From Bacillota bacterium (GTDB lineage: Bacteria; Bacillota; Clostridia; Acetivibrionales; DSM-1351), in the NCBI GenBank assembly GCA_023431385.1, contig JAEYWA010000184.1:1-5543 (forward strand): a stretch of DNA of 5,543 nucleotides. The letters run 5' to 3'. Each line of letters opens with the position of its first letter. Position 1 is the stretch's first letter. Shown one piece after another: positions 1-5,507 of this stretch. The notes under the pieces were generated by a model that was not told the DNA's origin, searched no databases, and saw nothing but the letters and a program-made list of their open reading frames with translations. The position numbers were made by a program, and so were the translations under genes.

Positions 1-234
1 CTTGTCCATAATACGCTTGACCGTGTCGGACTGTGCTTTTGCTTTTACATATTTAACAGACATTTTATGAAGCATATTAACATTAGTCTTTTTATTAACT
101 ACCAGCATGGTCCGAACATAAGCTTCAAACACGGCATCGCCTATATATGCTAAAACCAAAGGCTGCAGATTCATTACCTCAATGGGCTTTATATCAAAAT
201 CCCCGCTCATAGTGCCTAGAATATCTTCAAACAT
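1..234 (-). CDS. mrnC: Mini-ribonuclease III (MrnC), N-terminal part, cut by window edge
   Basis: The first 78 codons of a Mini-III ribonuclease, which in Firmicutes trims the 23S rRNA precursor as a dimeric RNase III catalytic domain without a dsRNA-binding domain. The segment LAYIGDAVFE (about residues 28-37) is the family hallmark, with D33 in the position of the catalytic metal-binding aspartate. The later stretch around H56 and VKAKAQSD (63-70) also fits the family. The ATG at 234-232 follows GGAG with a 5-nt spacer, so the start is well supported. The family is usually about 130-145 residues, so roughly the C-terminal 40% lies outside the window. The gene has its own promoter and a 491-bp upstream spacer, whereas it is commonly found directly behind cysS. 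Family assignment comes from recalled motifs, not a search. Confidence 0.9.
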   Translation of the reverse strand, partial: MFEDILGTMSGDFDIKPIEVMNLQPLVLAYIGDAVFEAYVRTMLVVNKKTNVNMLHKMSVKYVKAKAQSDTVKRIMDK

Positions 235-280
235 ATTATCTCCAAACTGAATTCACAAATTACAAGCTGCTTTCTCTGCT

Positions 281-309
281 ATTATACACTAAAGTTATTT
301 CTGTTCACA
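281..309 (-). promoter_or_regulatory. Probable promoter of mrnC
   Basis: On the minus strand a perfect -10 hexamer TATAAT (286-281), preceded by TG one base upstream as GTG, lies about 47 nt before the mrnC ATG. The -35 region 17 bp upstream (309-304, TGTGAA) is poor, and a TGAACA at shorter spacing is no better. The promoter is therefore carried mostly by its -10. One copy of the AACAGAAAT repeat lies in the spacer and -35 region, which suggests regulation but does not show it. Confidence 0.55.
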
Positions 310-361
310 GTACAATATAAAAATCTATGTTAACAGAAATTGAAACTATGTTAGCAGAAAT
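297..361. repeat. Three copies of a GTTAACAGAAAT-like motif at the mrnC promoter
   Basis: CTATGTTAACAGAAAT (325-340) is repeated as CTATGTTAGCAGAAAT (346-361): 15 of 16 bases match at a 21-bp period, two turns of the helix. A third copy, GTGAACAGAAAT, is inverted at 308-297. It forms a 9-bp inverted repeat (ATTTCTGTT / AACAGAAAT) with the first copy and covers the -35/spacer region of the mrnC promoter. Helical phasing and promoter overlap resemble an operator. I do not recognise the motif as that of a known regulator. Confidence 0.6.
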
Positions 362-445
362 CTTTGTGTAATAAATAATTTACTGTGTGATAAAACGCAT
401 TAAAAAAACGCACTTTTAATAAAAATCACTGTGAGTAAAGTTTAT

Positions 446-606
446 TTATCCACAGCAATCAATGTAAAACCTTAGTTAAACCATTGTATATTAATGATAA
501 TCTCTTGTTTTTCCACAAATTATTCATAATGTGGACAGGTTTTCTGTGGATAATGTGGACTAATATGTGTATATGTTTAAAATAGGCTTATCCACGTTGT
601 GTATTA
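446..606. promoter_or_regulatory. Cluster of DnaA boxes
   Basis: Two perfect TTATCCACA boxes occur, one on plus (446-454) and one on minus (553-545). Two have one mismatch: TTTTCCACA (plus, 509-517) and TTATCCACG (plus, 588-596). Weaker ones on minus are CTGTCCACA (538-530), TAGTCCACA (562-554, directly abutting the perfect box at 545-553) and TAATACACA (606-598). DnaA, the replication initiator and a transcription factor, binds this 9-mer. Seven sites in 161 bp of noncoding DNA is well beyond scatter. No dnaA, dnaN or rpmH is in view, so this looks more like a DnaA-titration or regulatory cluster, known from Bacillus subtilis outside oriC, than the chromosomal origin. An origin cannot be excluded from the window alone. 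Confidence 0.75.
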
Positions 607-725
607 ATATTCTTTAATCCAGGATAGATAAAATACACAGTTATATTAAACACAAAGTTCCAGAATAGGAAATTGTCGAAATTAATTTTAGTTATAAGTT
701 AAATATGAACCCTATATACCGATGG

Positions 726-1484
726 CTACACTTGAAGCTCAAGCCCTACCGGACAGTGGTCTGACCCCATGGTATCAGCATAGATATAAGCATCTTTTAT
801 GCTGTCCTTAAGGCATTCTGATACACAAAAATAGTCTATTCTCCAACCTGCGTTCTTCTCTCTTGCCTTGAACATGTAAGACCACCAGGTGTATGCTTCA
901 ATTTTATCGGGGTACAAAGTTCTGAAGGTATCTACAAATCCGTTATCCAGCAGCTGGCTAAACTTTTCCCTTTCGTGATCGGTAAAGCCGGCATTGTTTC
1001 TATTGGACTTGGGATTTTTCAAGTCAATCTCTCTGTGGGCAACATTAAGGTCCCCGCACAGGACCACGGGCTTCTTCTGTTCCAGCTGCTTGAGGTAGAC
1101 TCGGAAATCATCCTCCCATTTCATTCTATAGTCAAGTCTTGCAAGTTCTCTTTTAGAATTGGGTGTGTATACATTAACAAGATAGAAGCTCTCAAACTCC
1201 AATGTTATTACACGGCCCTCATTGTCGTGTTCCTCCATACCGATACCGCAGGAAGAGGATATTGGCTTTATTTTTGTAAACACTGCTGTTCCTGAATAGC
1301 CTTTTTTAACAGCATAATTCCAAAACTGATGGTATCCCTCAAGTTCAAGCTCAATCTGTCCTTCCTGCAGCTTACTTTCCTGAATACAAAAAATATCTGC
1401 ATCAGTTTCCTTGAAAAAATCCATAAACCCTTTTTCCATACATGCCCTTAGGCCGTTTACGTTCCATGAAATAAGTTTCATCAT
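726..1484 (-). CDS. xthA: Exodeoxyribonuclease III (AP endonuclease, ExoIII/ExoA type)
   Basis: A 252-residue cytoplasmic DNA-repair enzyme that cuts 5' to abasic sites and degrades duplex DNA 3' to 5'. All motifs of the exonuclease-endonuclease-phosphatase fold are present in order: NVNGLRA with N8; QESK with the metal-binding E36; NVYTPNS with Y106; GDLNVAH with catalytic D145 and N147; WRIDYF with D217; and GSDHCPV with D242-H243. Length is normal for the family. The frame is open up to a GTG at 1493, but GGAG at 1496-1493 places the start at ATG 1484 (8-nt spacer); ATG 1481 directly after it is the other option. It has its own promoter about 160 nt upstream and is not tightly coupled to either neighbour. 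Nothing suggests loss of function. exoA is the name used in Bacillus. Confidence 0.95.
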   Translation of the reverse strand: MMKLISWNVNGLRACMEKGFMDFFKETDADIFCIQESKLQEGQIELELEGYHQFWNYAVKKGYSGTAVFTKIKPISSSCGIGMEEHDNEGRVITLEFESFYLVNVYTPNSKRELARLDYRMKWEDDFRVYLKQLEQKKPVVLCGDLNVAHREIDLKNPKSNRNNAGFTDHEREKFSQLLDNGFVDTFRTLYPDKIEAYTWWSYMFKAREKNAGWRIDYFCVSECLKDSIKDAYIYADTMGSDHCPVGLELQV

Positions 1485-1498
1485 ATGTTTCACTCCAT

Positions 1499-1525
1499 TT
1501 AATTCCCGTAATTTTTGCGAATTAA
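1499..1525 (-). promoter_or_regulatory. Inverted repeat in the xthA leader
   Basis: TTAATTC (1499-1505) and GAATTAA (1519-1525) form a perfect 7-bp inverted repeat with a 13-bp gap. It begins only 3 bases upstream of the xthA Shine-Dalgarno. It could be an operator or a weak mRNA hairpin near the ribosome site. The arms are AT-rich, so chance is a real possibility. Confidence 0.3.
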
Positions 1526-1649
1526 TTACTCACAAATCCAATGGTTATCATCCTACTACACTGATTTTAGTGCAAATTATTTTCTGCTCTAAATTCAATA
1601 CATATCATAAAGTTAAGTTAAATTAAGTTATTATGTTTATTTTTGTTTA

Positions 1650-1683
1650 ATTATAGTATATCACAGCCCTTGGTTACCAGTAA
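1650..1683 (-). promoter_or_regulatory. Probable promoter of xthA (extended -10)
   Basis: On the minus strand TG-A-TATACT (extended -10; hexamer at 1660-1655) lies 17 bp from a modest -35 TTACTG (1683-1678). An overlapping TATAAT (1655-1650) is a second possible -10. Transcription would start near 1643 and leave a leader of about 160 nt before the xthA ATG. No riboswitch was recognised in that leader. Confidence 0.5.
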
Positions 1684-1754
1684 ATTAATCAGCTACATTA
1701 GTTGCTAAATGCAATATATCCTATCAGTGTTAACATAGCCCATGGATGTAATAT

Positions 1755-1762
1755 CTCCTCCT
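1755..1762 (-). promoter_or_regulatory. Orphan Shine-Dalgarno behind the broken hydrolase gene
   Basis: AGGAGGAG on the minus strand begins 3 bases after the stop codon of the hydrolase frame, exactly where a ribosome site for a downstream operon gene would sit. No start codon lies 5-9 bases beyond it. The first ATG is about 11-13 bases away and its frame stops after 12 codons. It may be the leftover of a deleted or decayed downstream gene. Confidence 0.4.
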
Positions 1763-1765
1763 AAG

Positions 1766-2619
1766 TTACCATATTTCGCTGCTGCTTTTCTGCAATTCCT
1801 CAAAGCCCTGTGCGATTTTTATAAAGCAAACATCAAGCCATCTTATATTCATTGCCTGCTTATACCAATATTCCTTGTCTATACCTGAATTAAGGCTTAT
1901 AAATTCCAGAGCGCTTTTAAGCTCCACATTGTCGACAAGTTCTTTAAGCCTGACATATCCCGATCTTCCAGGTTGTATCACCAGATACCAGTGACCACTC
2001 AATTTTGCATCAATGTTTATTGTGCTGCCTGCGTTCAGCTTACCAATGATTTCGGAGCTCTCCTCAGGCAGATCATAAATATTTGTTCTGTGCCAACAGC
2101 TTTAACACCTTTCTCGAAGCTTATTTTTGTATCGGTGTATTCTCCTGAAAAATAATTTAGCCTCCCGAAGGTATTATAGGAATCAAACAACGTATTACTA
2201 ACGACACCATAGTAAGTACCTCTGGCATTGGTGACCTTGTTTTCACCGGTGTACACCCCGCAGTGGACTATACCGTTGGTTTTAGTGTTTCTGAAGCAAA
2301 TATCACCCGGTCGCAGCTGACTTTTCTCTATGGGTCTGCACAGAACAGAAAAAATGCTCTGGGAAGAATAGTCCGCAATCATAGGTATAAGACCCATTCT
2401 TCGCAGAGTATACACTATTAACCCCGAGCAGTCGAAGTATTGATAGCCCATCCATTTTTCAGCTGAATAATTGTTAAAGTAGTAGTGTGATTTACCGAAG
2501 GTATGTACCAGTCTGCTAAGGGCCTCTTTTGTCAAGAGTTCTCCGCTTTGTCCCCCATAAATGTATCCGGCACCAATTTTAGAATTGATTATAGCCAGGA
2601 ATTGCTGAAGCTTATTCAA
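1766..2619 (-). pseudogene. Frameshifted phage-type NlpC/P60 cell-wall hydrolase with C-terminal SH3-like domain
   Basis: The first frame runs from 2619 to a TGA at 2035 (194 residues) and is an NlpC/P60 peptidase, which cleaves stem peptides of peptidoglycan. Seen: YIYGG (about 19-23), FDCSG with the nucleophile C64, LRPGD (about 102-106), IVHCG with H119, and N131 as probable third residue. There is no signal peptide, as in phage-derived hydrolases. The -1 frame continues as YDLPEESSEIIGKLNAG, then WYLVIQ and GRSGYV, an SH3-like cell-wall-binding pattern, ending at TAA 1766 after a tail of about 60 residues that I do not recognise. The frames overlap only between 2101 and 2035; a single lost base near 2070-2090 would explain the break and the restored protein is about 284 residues. 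The start is TTG 2619, 6 bases after AGGTGG; an ATG at 2652 lies upstream of that site. The promoter is unclear: TTGATT and AATAAT (2715-2710, 2690-2685) have a long 19-bp spacing. A sequencing error remains possible. Confidence 0.75.
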
Positions 2620-2791
2620 TATAACCCACCTTTCCCCATGCTTAATATACATTTACATACTATGTGGAAAGTAAGCTGCATGCTATTATTTTCGTAGCTA
2701 TTTAGTACTAATCAAAATTTAGGATTTATTCGTTTTCTTATGATACTATTTTTGCAATAATGAATACTGCCTTTTACAATTAATAACTGCA

Positions 2792-2840
2792 CAAAAGAAG
2801 GACTTATCAAACGATAGAAAGTATCTCGTTGATTAAGTCC
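2792..2840 (-). terminator. Intrinsic terminator behind cysS
   Basis: On the minus strand GGACTTA (2840-2834) pairs with TAAGTCC (2806-2800). The stem extends inward through ATCAACGA against TCGTTTGAT with a small bulge, closing an apical loop near 2815-2826. The T-rich tail TTCTTTTG follows directly. It starts about 30 bases after the cysS stop and separates the cysteine genes from the hydrolase gene. Confidence 0.85.
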
Positions 2841-2870
2841 CCTTGTCTGTTTATACAGGTTGTAATCTTA

Positions 2871-4256
2871 CTATATAAATTTCACCTTCGGTCCGGTGGA
2901 GGTATCTTCAATAACAATACCCATGGCCTTCAATTCATCTCTAATTTCGTCGGAGCGTCTCCAGTTTTTCTCAGCTCTTGCCTGCTGTCTTTCAGCTACA
3001 AGCTTCTGAATCTCAGGGCTGATTTCAGCACCATTATCCTCGCTTTTTTTCTTGGTCAAATCAAAACCAAATATTTTATTCATTTCATTGATCAAATTAA
3101 AAATCTGTTGAGACTTTTGACCGTATCTCACTGCATTCCAAGCTATTCCCAATGCTTTTGGAATATTAAGATCATCATTAATTGCATCTTCAAAATCACT
3201 ACGGAATTCCTTGATAACTGCTGAATCTACATTATCATTTCCTTCTTTATGAGCCAGAACCCCCTCAACAAATCTGTCATAGGATACCTGTGCAGATTGC
3301 ATAACCTCCCAGGTAAAGTTCAATTTGTTCCTATAGTGAGCATTCAGACACATATATCTGAAGGCCAGAGGGTCGAAGCCCCTGTTTTCCAAGTCTGAGA
3401 TTGTGTAAGCATTTCCCAGGCTCTTTGACATTTTACCATTATTGACCATCATAAATTCACCATGCATCCAATAATTGACTGCAGGTCTTCCCAGGAGAGC
3501 TTCCGACTGAGCAATTTCATTCTCATGGTGTACAGGAATATGATCAACTCCGCCGGTATGGATATCAAAAACGTCTCCCAGATATTTTCTCGCCATTGCA
3601 GAACACTCGATATGCCAACCGGGATATCCCATTCCCCAGGGACTCGGCCATTGCATTATGTGCTCCTTTGGTGCCTTTTTCCAAATAGCAAAGTCAGCAG
3701 GATGATGTTTTTCTTCATTTACTTCAACTCTTGCCCCTGCTAGCTGCTCGTCGAGATTAGCCTTTGATAGCTTACCGTATTCACTGAATTTCTGTATGTC
3801 AAAATAAATTCCATCACTTGTTTCATAGCCATACCCCTTGTCTACCAGACCATTTACGAAATCAAGCATTTCAGGGATATGCTCTGTAGCTTTTGAGATA
3901 ATCTCAGGTACCTCAATGTTCAGTGCCTTGATGTCCTTCAAAAAAACTTCAGTGTAATACTCAGCTATCTCCCAGGGAGTCTTCTTCTGTTCACGGGCCC
4001 CCTTCAGCATTTTATCTTCACCTTCATCCTCATCGGATACCAGGTGACCTACGTCGGTTATATTCATAACGTGCTTAAGCTTATAATCGTTATATTCAAG
4101 CACCCTTCTGAGCATATCCATAAAAACATAGGTTCTCAGATTTCCGATATGGGCAAAATTATATACCGTGGGACCACATGAATAAATCCTTACCTCTTTA
4201 TCATTAAGGGGTTTAAATTCTTCTTTTTTTCTAGTCAGTGTATTATAAACCTTCAT
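2871..4256 (-). CDS. cysS: Cysteinyl-tRNA synthetase
   Basis: A 461-residue class I aminoacyl-tRNA synthetase that charges tRNA-Cys, cytoplasmic and essential. The HIGH motif appears as HIGN (36-39) and KMSKS is at 275-279. The zinc site that selects cysteine is complete: C27 in SCGPTVY, C218 in WHIECSAM, H243 and E247 in HHENEIAQ, with the same 25- and 4-residue spacing as the Escherichia coli enzyme as I recall it. The C-terminal helical anticodon-binding part (about 315-461) is intact and total length is normal. The ATG at 4256 has GGAGGG at 4267-4262 with a 5-nt spacer. The gene follows cysE by 240 bp with no terminator seen between, so the two are likely cotranscribed; an intrinsic terminator follows. 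Confidence 0.97.
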   Translation of the reverse strand: MKVYNTLTRKKEEFKPLNDKEVRIYSCGPTVYNFAHIGNLRTYVFMDMLRRVLEYNDYKLKHVMNITDVGHLVSDEDEGEDKMLKGAREQKKTPWEIAEYYTEVFLKDIKALNIEVPEIISKATEHIPEMLDFVNGLVDKGYGYETSDGIYFDIQKFSEYGKLSKANLDEQLAGARVEVNEEKHHPADFAIWKKAPKEHIMQWPSPWGMGYPGWHIECSAMARKYLGDVFDIHTGGVDHIPVHHENEIAQSEALLGRPAVNYWMHGEFMMVNNGKMSKSLGNAYTISDLENRGFDPLAFRYMCLNAHYRNKLNFTWEVMQSAQVSYDRFVEGVLAHKEGNDNVDSAVIKEFRSDFEDAINDDLNIPKALGIAWNAVRYGQKSQQIFNLINEMNKIFGFDLTKKKSEDNGAEISPEIQKLVAERQQARAEKNWRRSDEIRDELKAMGIVIEDTSTGPKVKFI

Positions 4257-4473
4257 CCTTGCCCTCCATCCACGTGCCCGGCACGCAGTCCTTATGTTTA
4301 ATTTCTATAGCTTCATAAACTGTCTCAATTTTATTATTTAAGTAACGTATATTAACTATACCTGTTATATTAACAATATCCTTGTTGTTAACTATATACC
4401 TGTTGCCAACTATACATTCTATATCATCTAAATAGTTGTTGTTAACTACACTTTCTATAATAAGTGCTTCCAA
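4243..4473 (-). CDS. Doubtful small ORF in the cysE-cysS spacer
   Basis: A 76-codon frame fills the spacer and overlaps the first 14 bases of cysS. The only possible start is TTG at 4473, because an in-frame TAG lies just upstream, and no Shine-Dalgarno precedes it; translation would need coupling from cysE, whose stop is 23 bases away. Most of the peptide (residues about 6-47) is encoded by an 18-bp tandem array and reads as hexapeptide units such as NRYIVN, NKDIVN, ITGIVN. The unit keeps a hydrophobic residue at position 4 and Asn/Gly/Asp at position 6, with some synonymous changes (AAC/AAT), which hints at selection. Equally, a repeat with a period divisible by three stays open by itself. 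The tail contains one Cys and Trp. No family recognised; low confidence that this is a gene. Confidence 0.25.
   Translation of the reverse strand: MEALIIESVVNNNYLDDIECIVGNRYIVNNKDIVNITGIVNIRYLNNKIETVYEAIEIKHKDCVPGTWMEGKDEGL
4273..4285 (-). other. GC-rich hairpin just upstream of the cysS ribosome site
   Basis: CGTGC and GCACG flank a 3-base loop, a perfect 5-bp stem in otherwise AT-rich DNA. It ends 5 bases before the cysS Shine-Dalgarno at 4267-4262. No T-run follows, so it is not a terminator. It could stabilise an mRNA end after processing or influence ribosome loading on cysS. Confidence 0.4.
4333..4458 (-). repeat. Seven 18-bp degenerate tandem repeats between cysE and cysS
   Basis: Units begin at 4333, 4351, 4369, 4387, 4405, 4423 and 4441. 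On the minus strand the consensus is about ATA-NNN-KRT-ATA-GTT-AAY. Clear copies include ATAACAGGTATAGTTAAT (4351-4368) and AACAGGTATATAGTTAAC (4387-4404). GTTAAC or GTTAAT closes four units, and GTTGGC one; 4333-4350 and 4423-4440 are the most diverged. The array may be a decayed minisatellite, a set of protein sites, or the coding core of the small ORF around it. Confidence 0.7.
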
Positions 4474-4496
4474 TAACCATAACTAAAACTATTGAC

Positions 4497-5186
4497 TTAT
4501 TTAGTGCTGTCGTCTTCAGTTCTTCTTTTTCTGCAAGAACTATCTTCACCTGTTTTACAGCACTGCTGTTCTACATGCTGAAGCCTGCTTTCCAGCCTGC
4601 AGAATTCTTGAGAAATCGGGTCGGGCATATGTATTTGGTCAAGTGATTCTGACGGATTGGCCACTCTCTGGTTACCCTTCTTAACTATTCTCCCCTTGAC
4701 TCCAACTACAGTCGAATAAGGCTCAACCTCAAAGGCCACAAAGGTATTTGCACCAATTGTTGAGTTATCACCGATTTTGAACGGGCCCAAAACCTTGGCT
4801 CCAGCACCGATAAGAACATTGTTGCCAACCGTCGGATGACGTTTCGACCCCTTATCTTTTCCGGTCCCCCCAAGAGTAACTCCGTGATAAATAGTACAAT
4901 TGTCACCTATTTCAGCCGATTCACCTATAACAACCCCCATGCCGTGATCAATAAACAGACCTCTGCCTATTTTCGCTCCGGGATGGATCTCTATGCCAGT
5001 AAAATGCCTCGCAAATTGTGAAATAAATCTGGCAATAAAAAACCTTTTCTTTTTATAAAACCAATGCGCAACCTTGTGATACACCAGTGCGTGAAAGCCC
5101 GGGTAAAGTAGTATGACCTCAAGGGTACTTTTTGCGGCAGGGTCACGAACTGCTATTAATCTGGCATCATCGAGTAATTTACCCAT
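4497..5186 (-). CDS. cysE: Serine O-acetyltransferase
   Basis: Transfers acetyl from acetyl-CoA to L-serine, giving O-acetylserine, the acceptor for sulfide in cysteine synthesis; cytoplasmic, usually a trimer-based assembly. The 229-residue protein has a short helical N-terminal domain (about 1-60) and a left-handed beta-helix of hexapeptide repeats (about 64-165, for example EIHPGAKIGRG and IGAGAKVLG). Catalytic D80-H81 in FIDHGMG correspond to D157-H158 of the E. coli enzyme, and R116-H117 in KRHP to R192-H193; VTLGGTGK (103-110) is the family signature. The N-terminal domain is shorter than in E. coli, as is common in Firmicutes. A polar tail after 185 has four cysteines (C196, C209, C210, C218), unusual for the family as I know it. 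Start ATG 5186 follows GGAAGG with a 4-nt spacer. First gene of the cysE-cysS unit, behind a structured leader. Confidence 0.95.
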   Translation of the reverse strand: MGKLLDDARLIAVRDPAAKSTLEVILLYPGFHALVYHKVAHWFYKKKRFFIARFISQFARHFTGIEIHPGAKIGRGLFIDHGMGVVIGESAEIGDNCTIYHGVTLGGTGKDKGSKRHPTVGNNVLIGAGAKVLGPFKIGDNSTIGANTFVAFEVEPYSTVVGVKGRIVKKGNQRVANPSESLDQIHMPDPISQEFCRLESRLQHVEQQCCKTGEDSSCRKRRTEDDSTK

Positions 5187-5203
5187 ATTTCCTTCCTTTA
5201 TAT

Positions 5204-5219
5204 AAGCTTAATTAAGCTT
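5204..5219 (-). repeat. Perfect 16-bp palindrome before cysE
   Basis: AAGCTTAATTAAGCTT is fully self-complementary and ends about 7 bases before the cysE Shine-Dalgarno GGAAGG. As RNA it can fold as AAGCTT-AATT-AAGCTT, a 6-bp stem. As DNA it could be a dimeric regulator site. No known operator recognised. Confidence 0.45.
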
Positions 5220-5229
5220 TTTACTGTTA

Positions 5230-5450
5230 TAAACACATATTAGACTGCTTTAGTCCTTAGATCAGGTAAATGTGTTTACTTCCACCTTATACAGTATATT
5301 CTAGTAAAAATAACCTGATTCATGGTATCGGTTATAACTCAATTAATCAATGGAAAATTGTCGGCTGAAGATAAAATTTCTCACCGTACGACCTTTCACC
5401 AGGGCTAAAGCGTCTCCAAGTATACCATGGACATATATTATCCCTTCGTT
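5230..5450 (-). promoter_or_regulatory. T-box-like leader of the cysE-cysS operon
   Basis: Read on the minus strand. Stem I spans 5447-5367: base GAAG/CTTC, a middle helix CATGGTAT/GTACGGTG (5429-5422 with 5389-5382, one mismatch), then GGAGA (5417-5413, AG-bulge position) and an apical stem GAC-CTTT/AAAG-GTC whose loop ends in GGTG (5400-5397), as in T-box distal loops. A small stem (5333-5312, AACC/GGTT plus GAT/ATC) sits where stem III belongs. At 5290-5261 AGG/CCT and TAAA/TTTA helices enclose a bulge UGGAAG, antiterminator-like; UGGA would pair with an acceptor end UCCA, and tRNA-Cys carries U73. A competing 9-bp hairpin TAAACACAT/ATGTGTTTA (5278-5270 with 5238-5230) uses the same strand. 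Against it: the bulge is not the canonical UGGNACC, no Cys codon is seen on the 3' side of stem I, and the competing hairpin lacks a good T-run. T-boxes on cysE operons are known in Firmicutes. Confidence 0.5.
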
Positions 5451-5456
5451 ATAGAC

Positions 5457-5485
5457 ATTTTAACAGTTTTAATTTTCTATGTAAA
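5457..5485 (-). promoter_or_regulatory. Promoter of the cysE-cysS operon
   Basis: On the minus strand -35 TTTACA (5485-5480), a 17-bp spacer ending in TGT, and -10 TAAAAT (5462-5457) make a near-consensus vegetative promoter. Transcription would begin near 5450, about 265 nt before the cysE ATG, just at the foot of the T-box-like stem I. A TTGACT at about 5500-5495 is an alternative -35 but has no matching -10. Confidence 0.7.
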
Positions 5486-5507
5486 TAAGTACATGAGTCA
5501 ACATTTT

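Larger units (their letters stand above)
235..725. other. 491-bp AT-rich intergenic region without a gene
   Basis: No reading frame with a credible ribosome site was found on either strand between xthA and mrnC. It contains the mrnC promoter and Shine-Dalgarno, the AACAGAAAT repeats, and a run of DnaA-box-like 9-mers, each listed separately. From about 362 to 445 and 607 to 725 I see only AT-rich sequence. No clear intrinsic terminator is visible behind xthA in this stretch. Confidence 0.7.

Noticed and set aside
446..606. Chromosomal oriC
   Set aside because: Boxes are present, but no dnaA, dnaN, rpmH or clear unwinding element is in view, and the neighbours are not origin genes. Kept as a DnaA-box cluster only.
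975..1295. A 106-codon plus-strand frame
   Set aside because: It lies wholly opposite xthA, whose motifs are complete; no ribosome site or family resemblance.
2035..2101. Programmed -1 ribosomal frameshift in the hydrolase gene
   Set aside because: No X XXY YYZ heptamer in the overlap and no obvious stimulatory hairpin; a simple base loss is more economical.
2829..3224. A 131-codon plus-strand frame
   Set aside because: Antisense shadow of the 3' end of cysS; no ribosome site and no recognisable domain.
4706..4906. A 66-codon minus-strand frame inside cysE
   Set aside because: An out-of-frame shadow of the conserved beta-helix part of cysE.
5367..5417. GTGAAAGGTCGTACGGT resembling a group II intron domain V
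   Set aside because: The catalytic AGC helix and GUAC pairing cannot be formed properly, there is no domain VI or intron-encoded protein, and the T-box stem I fold explains the sequence better.
5405..5434. A 9-codon leader peptide (MSMVYLETL) after a GAAGGG in the cysE leader
   Set aside because: It contains no Cys or Ser run for attenuation, lies entirely within the stem I fold, and is short enough to occur by chance.
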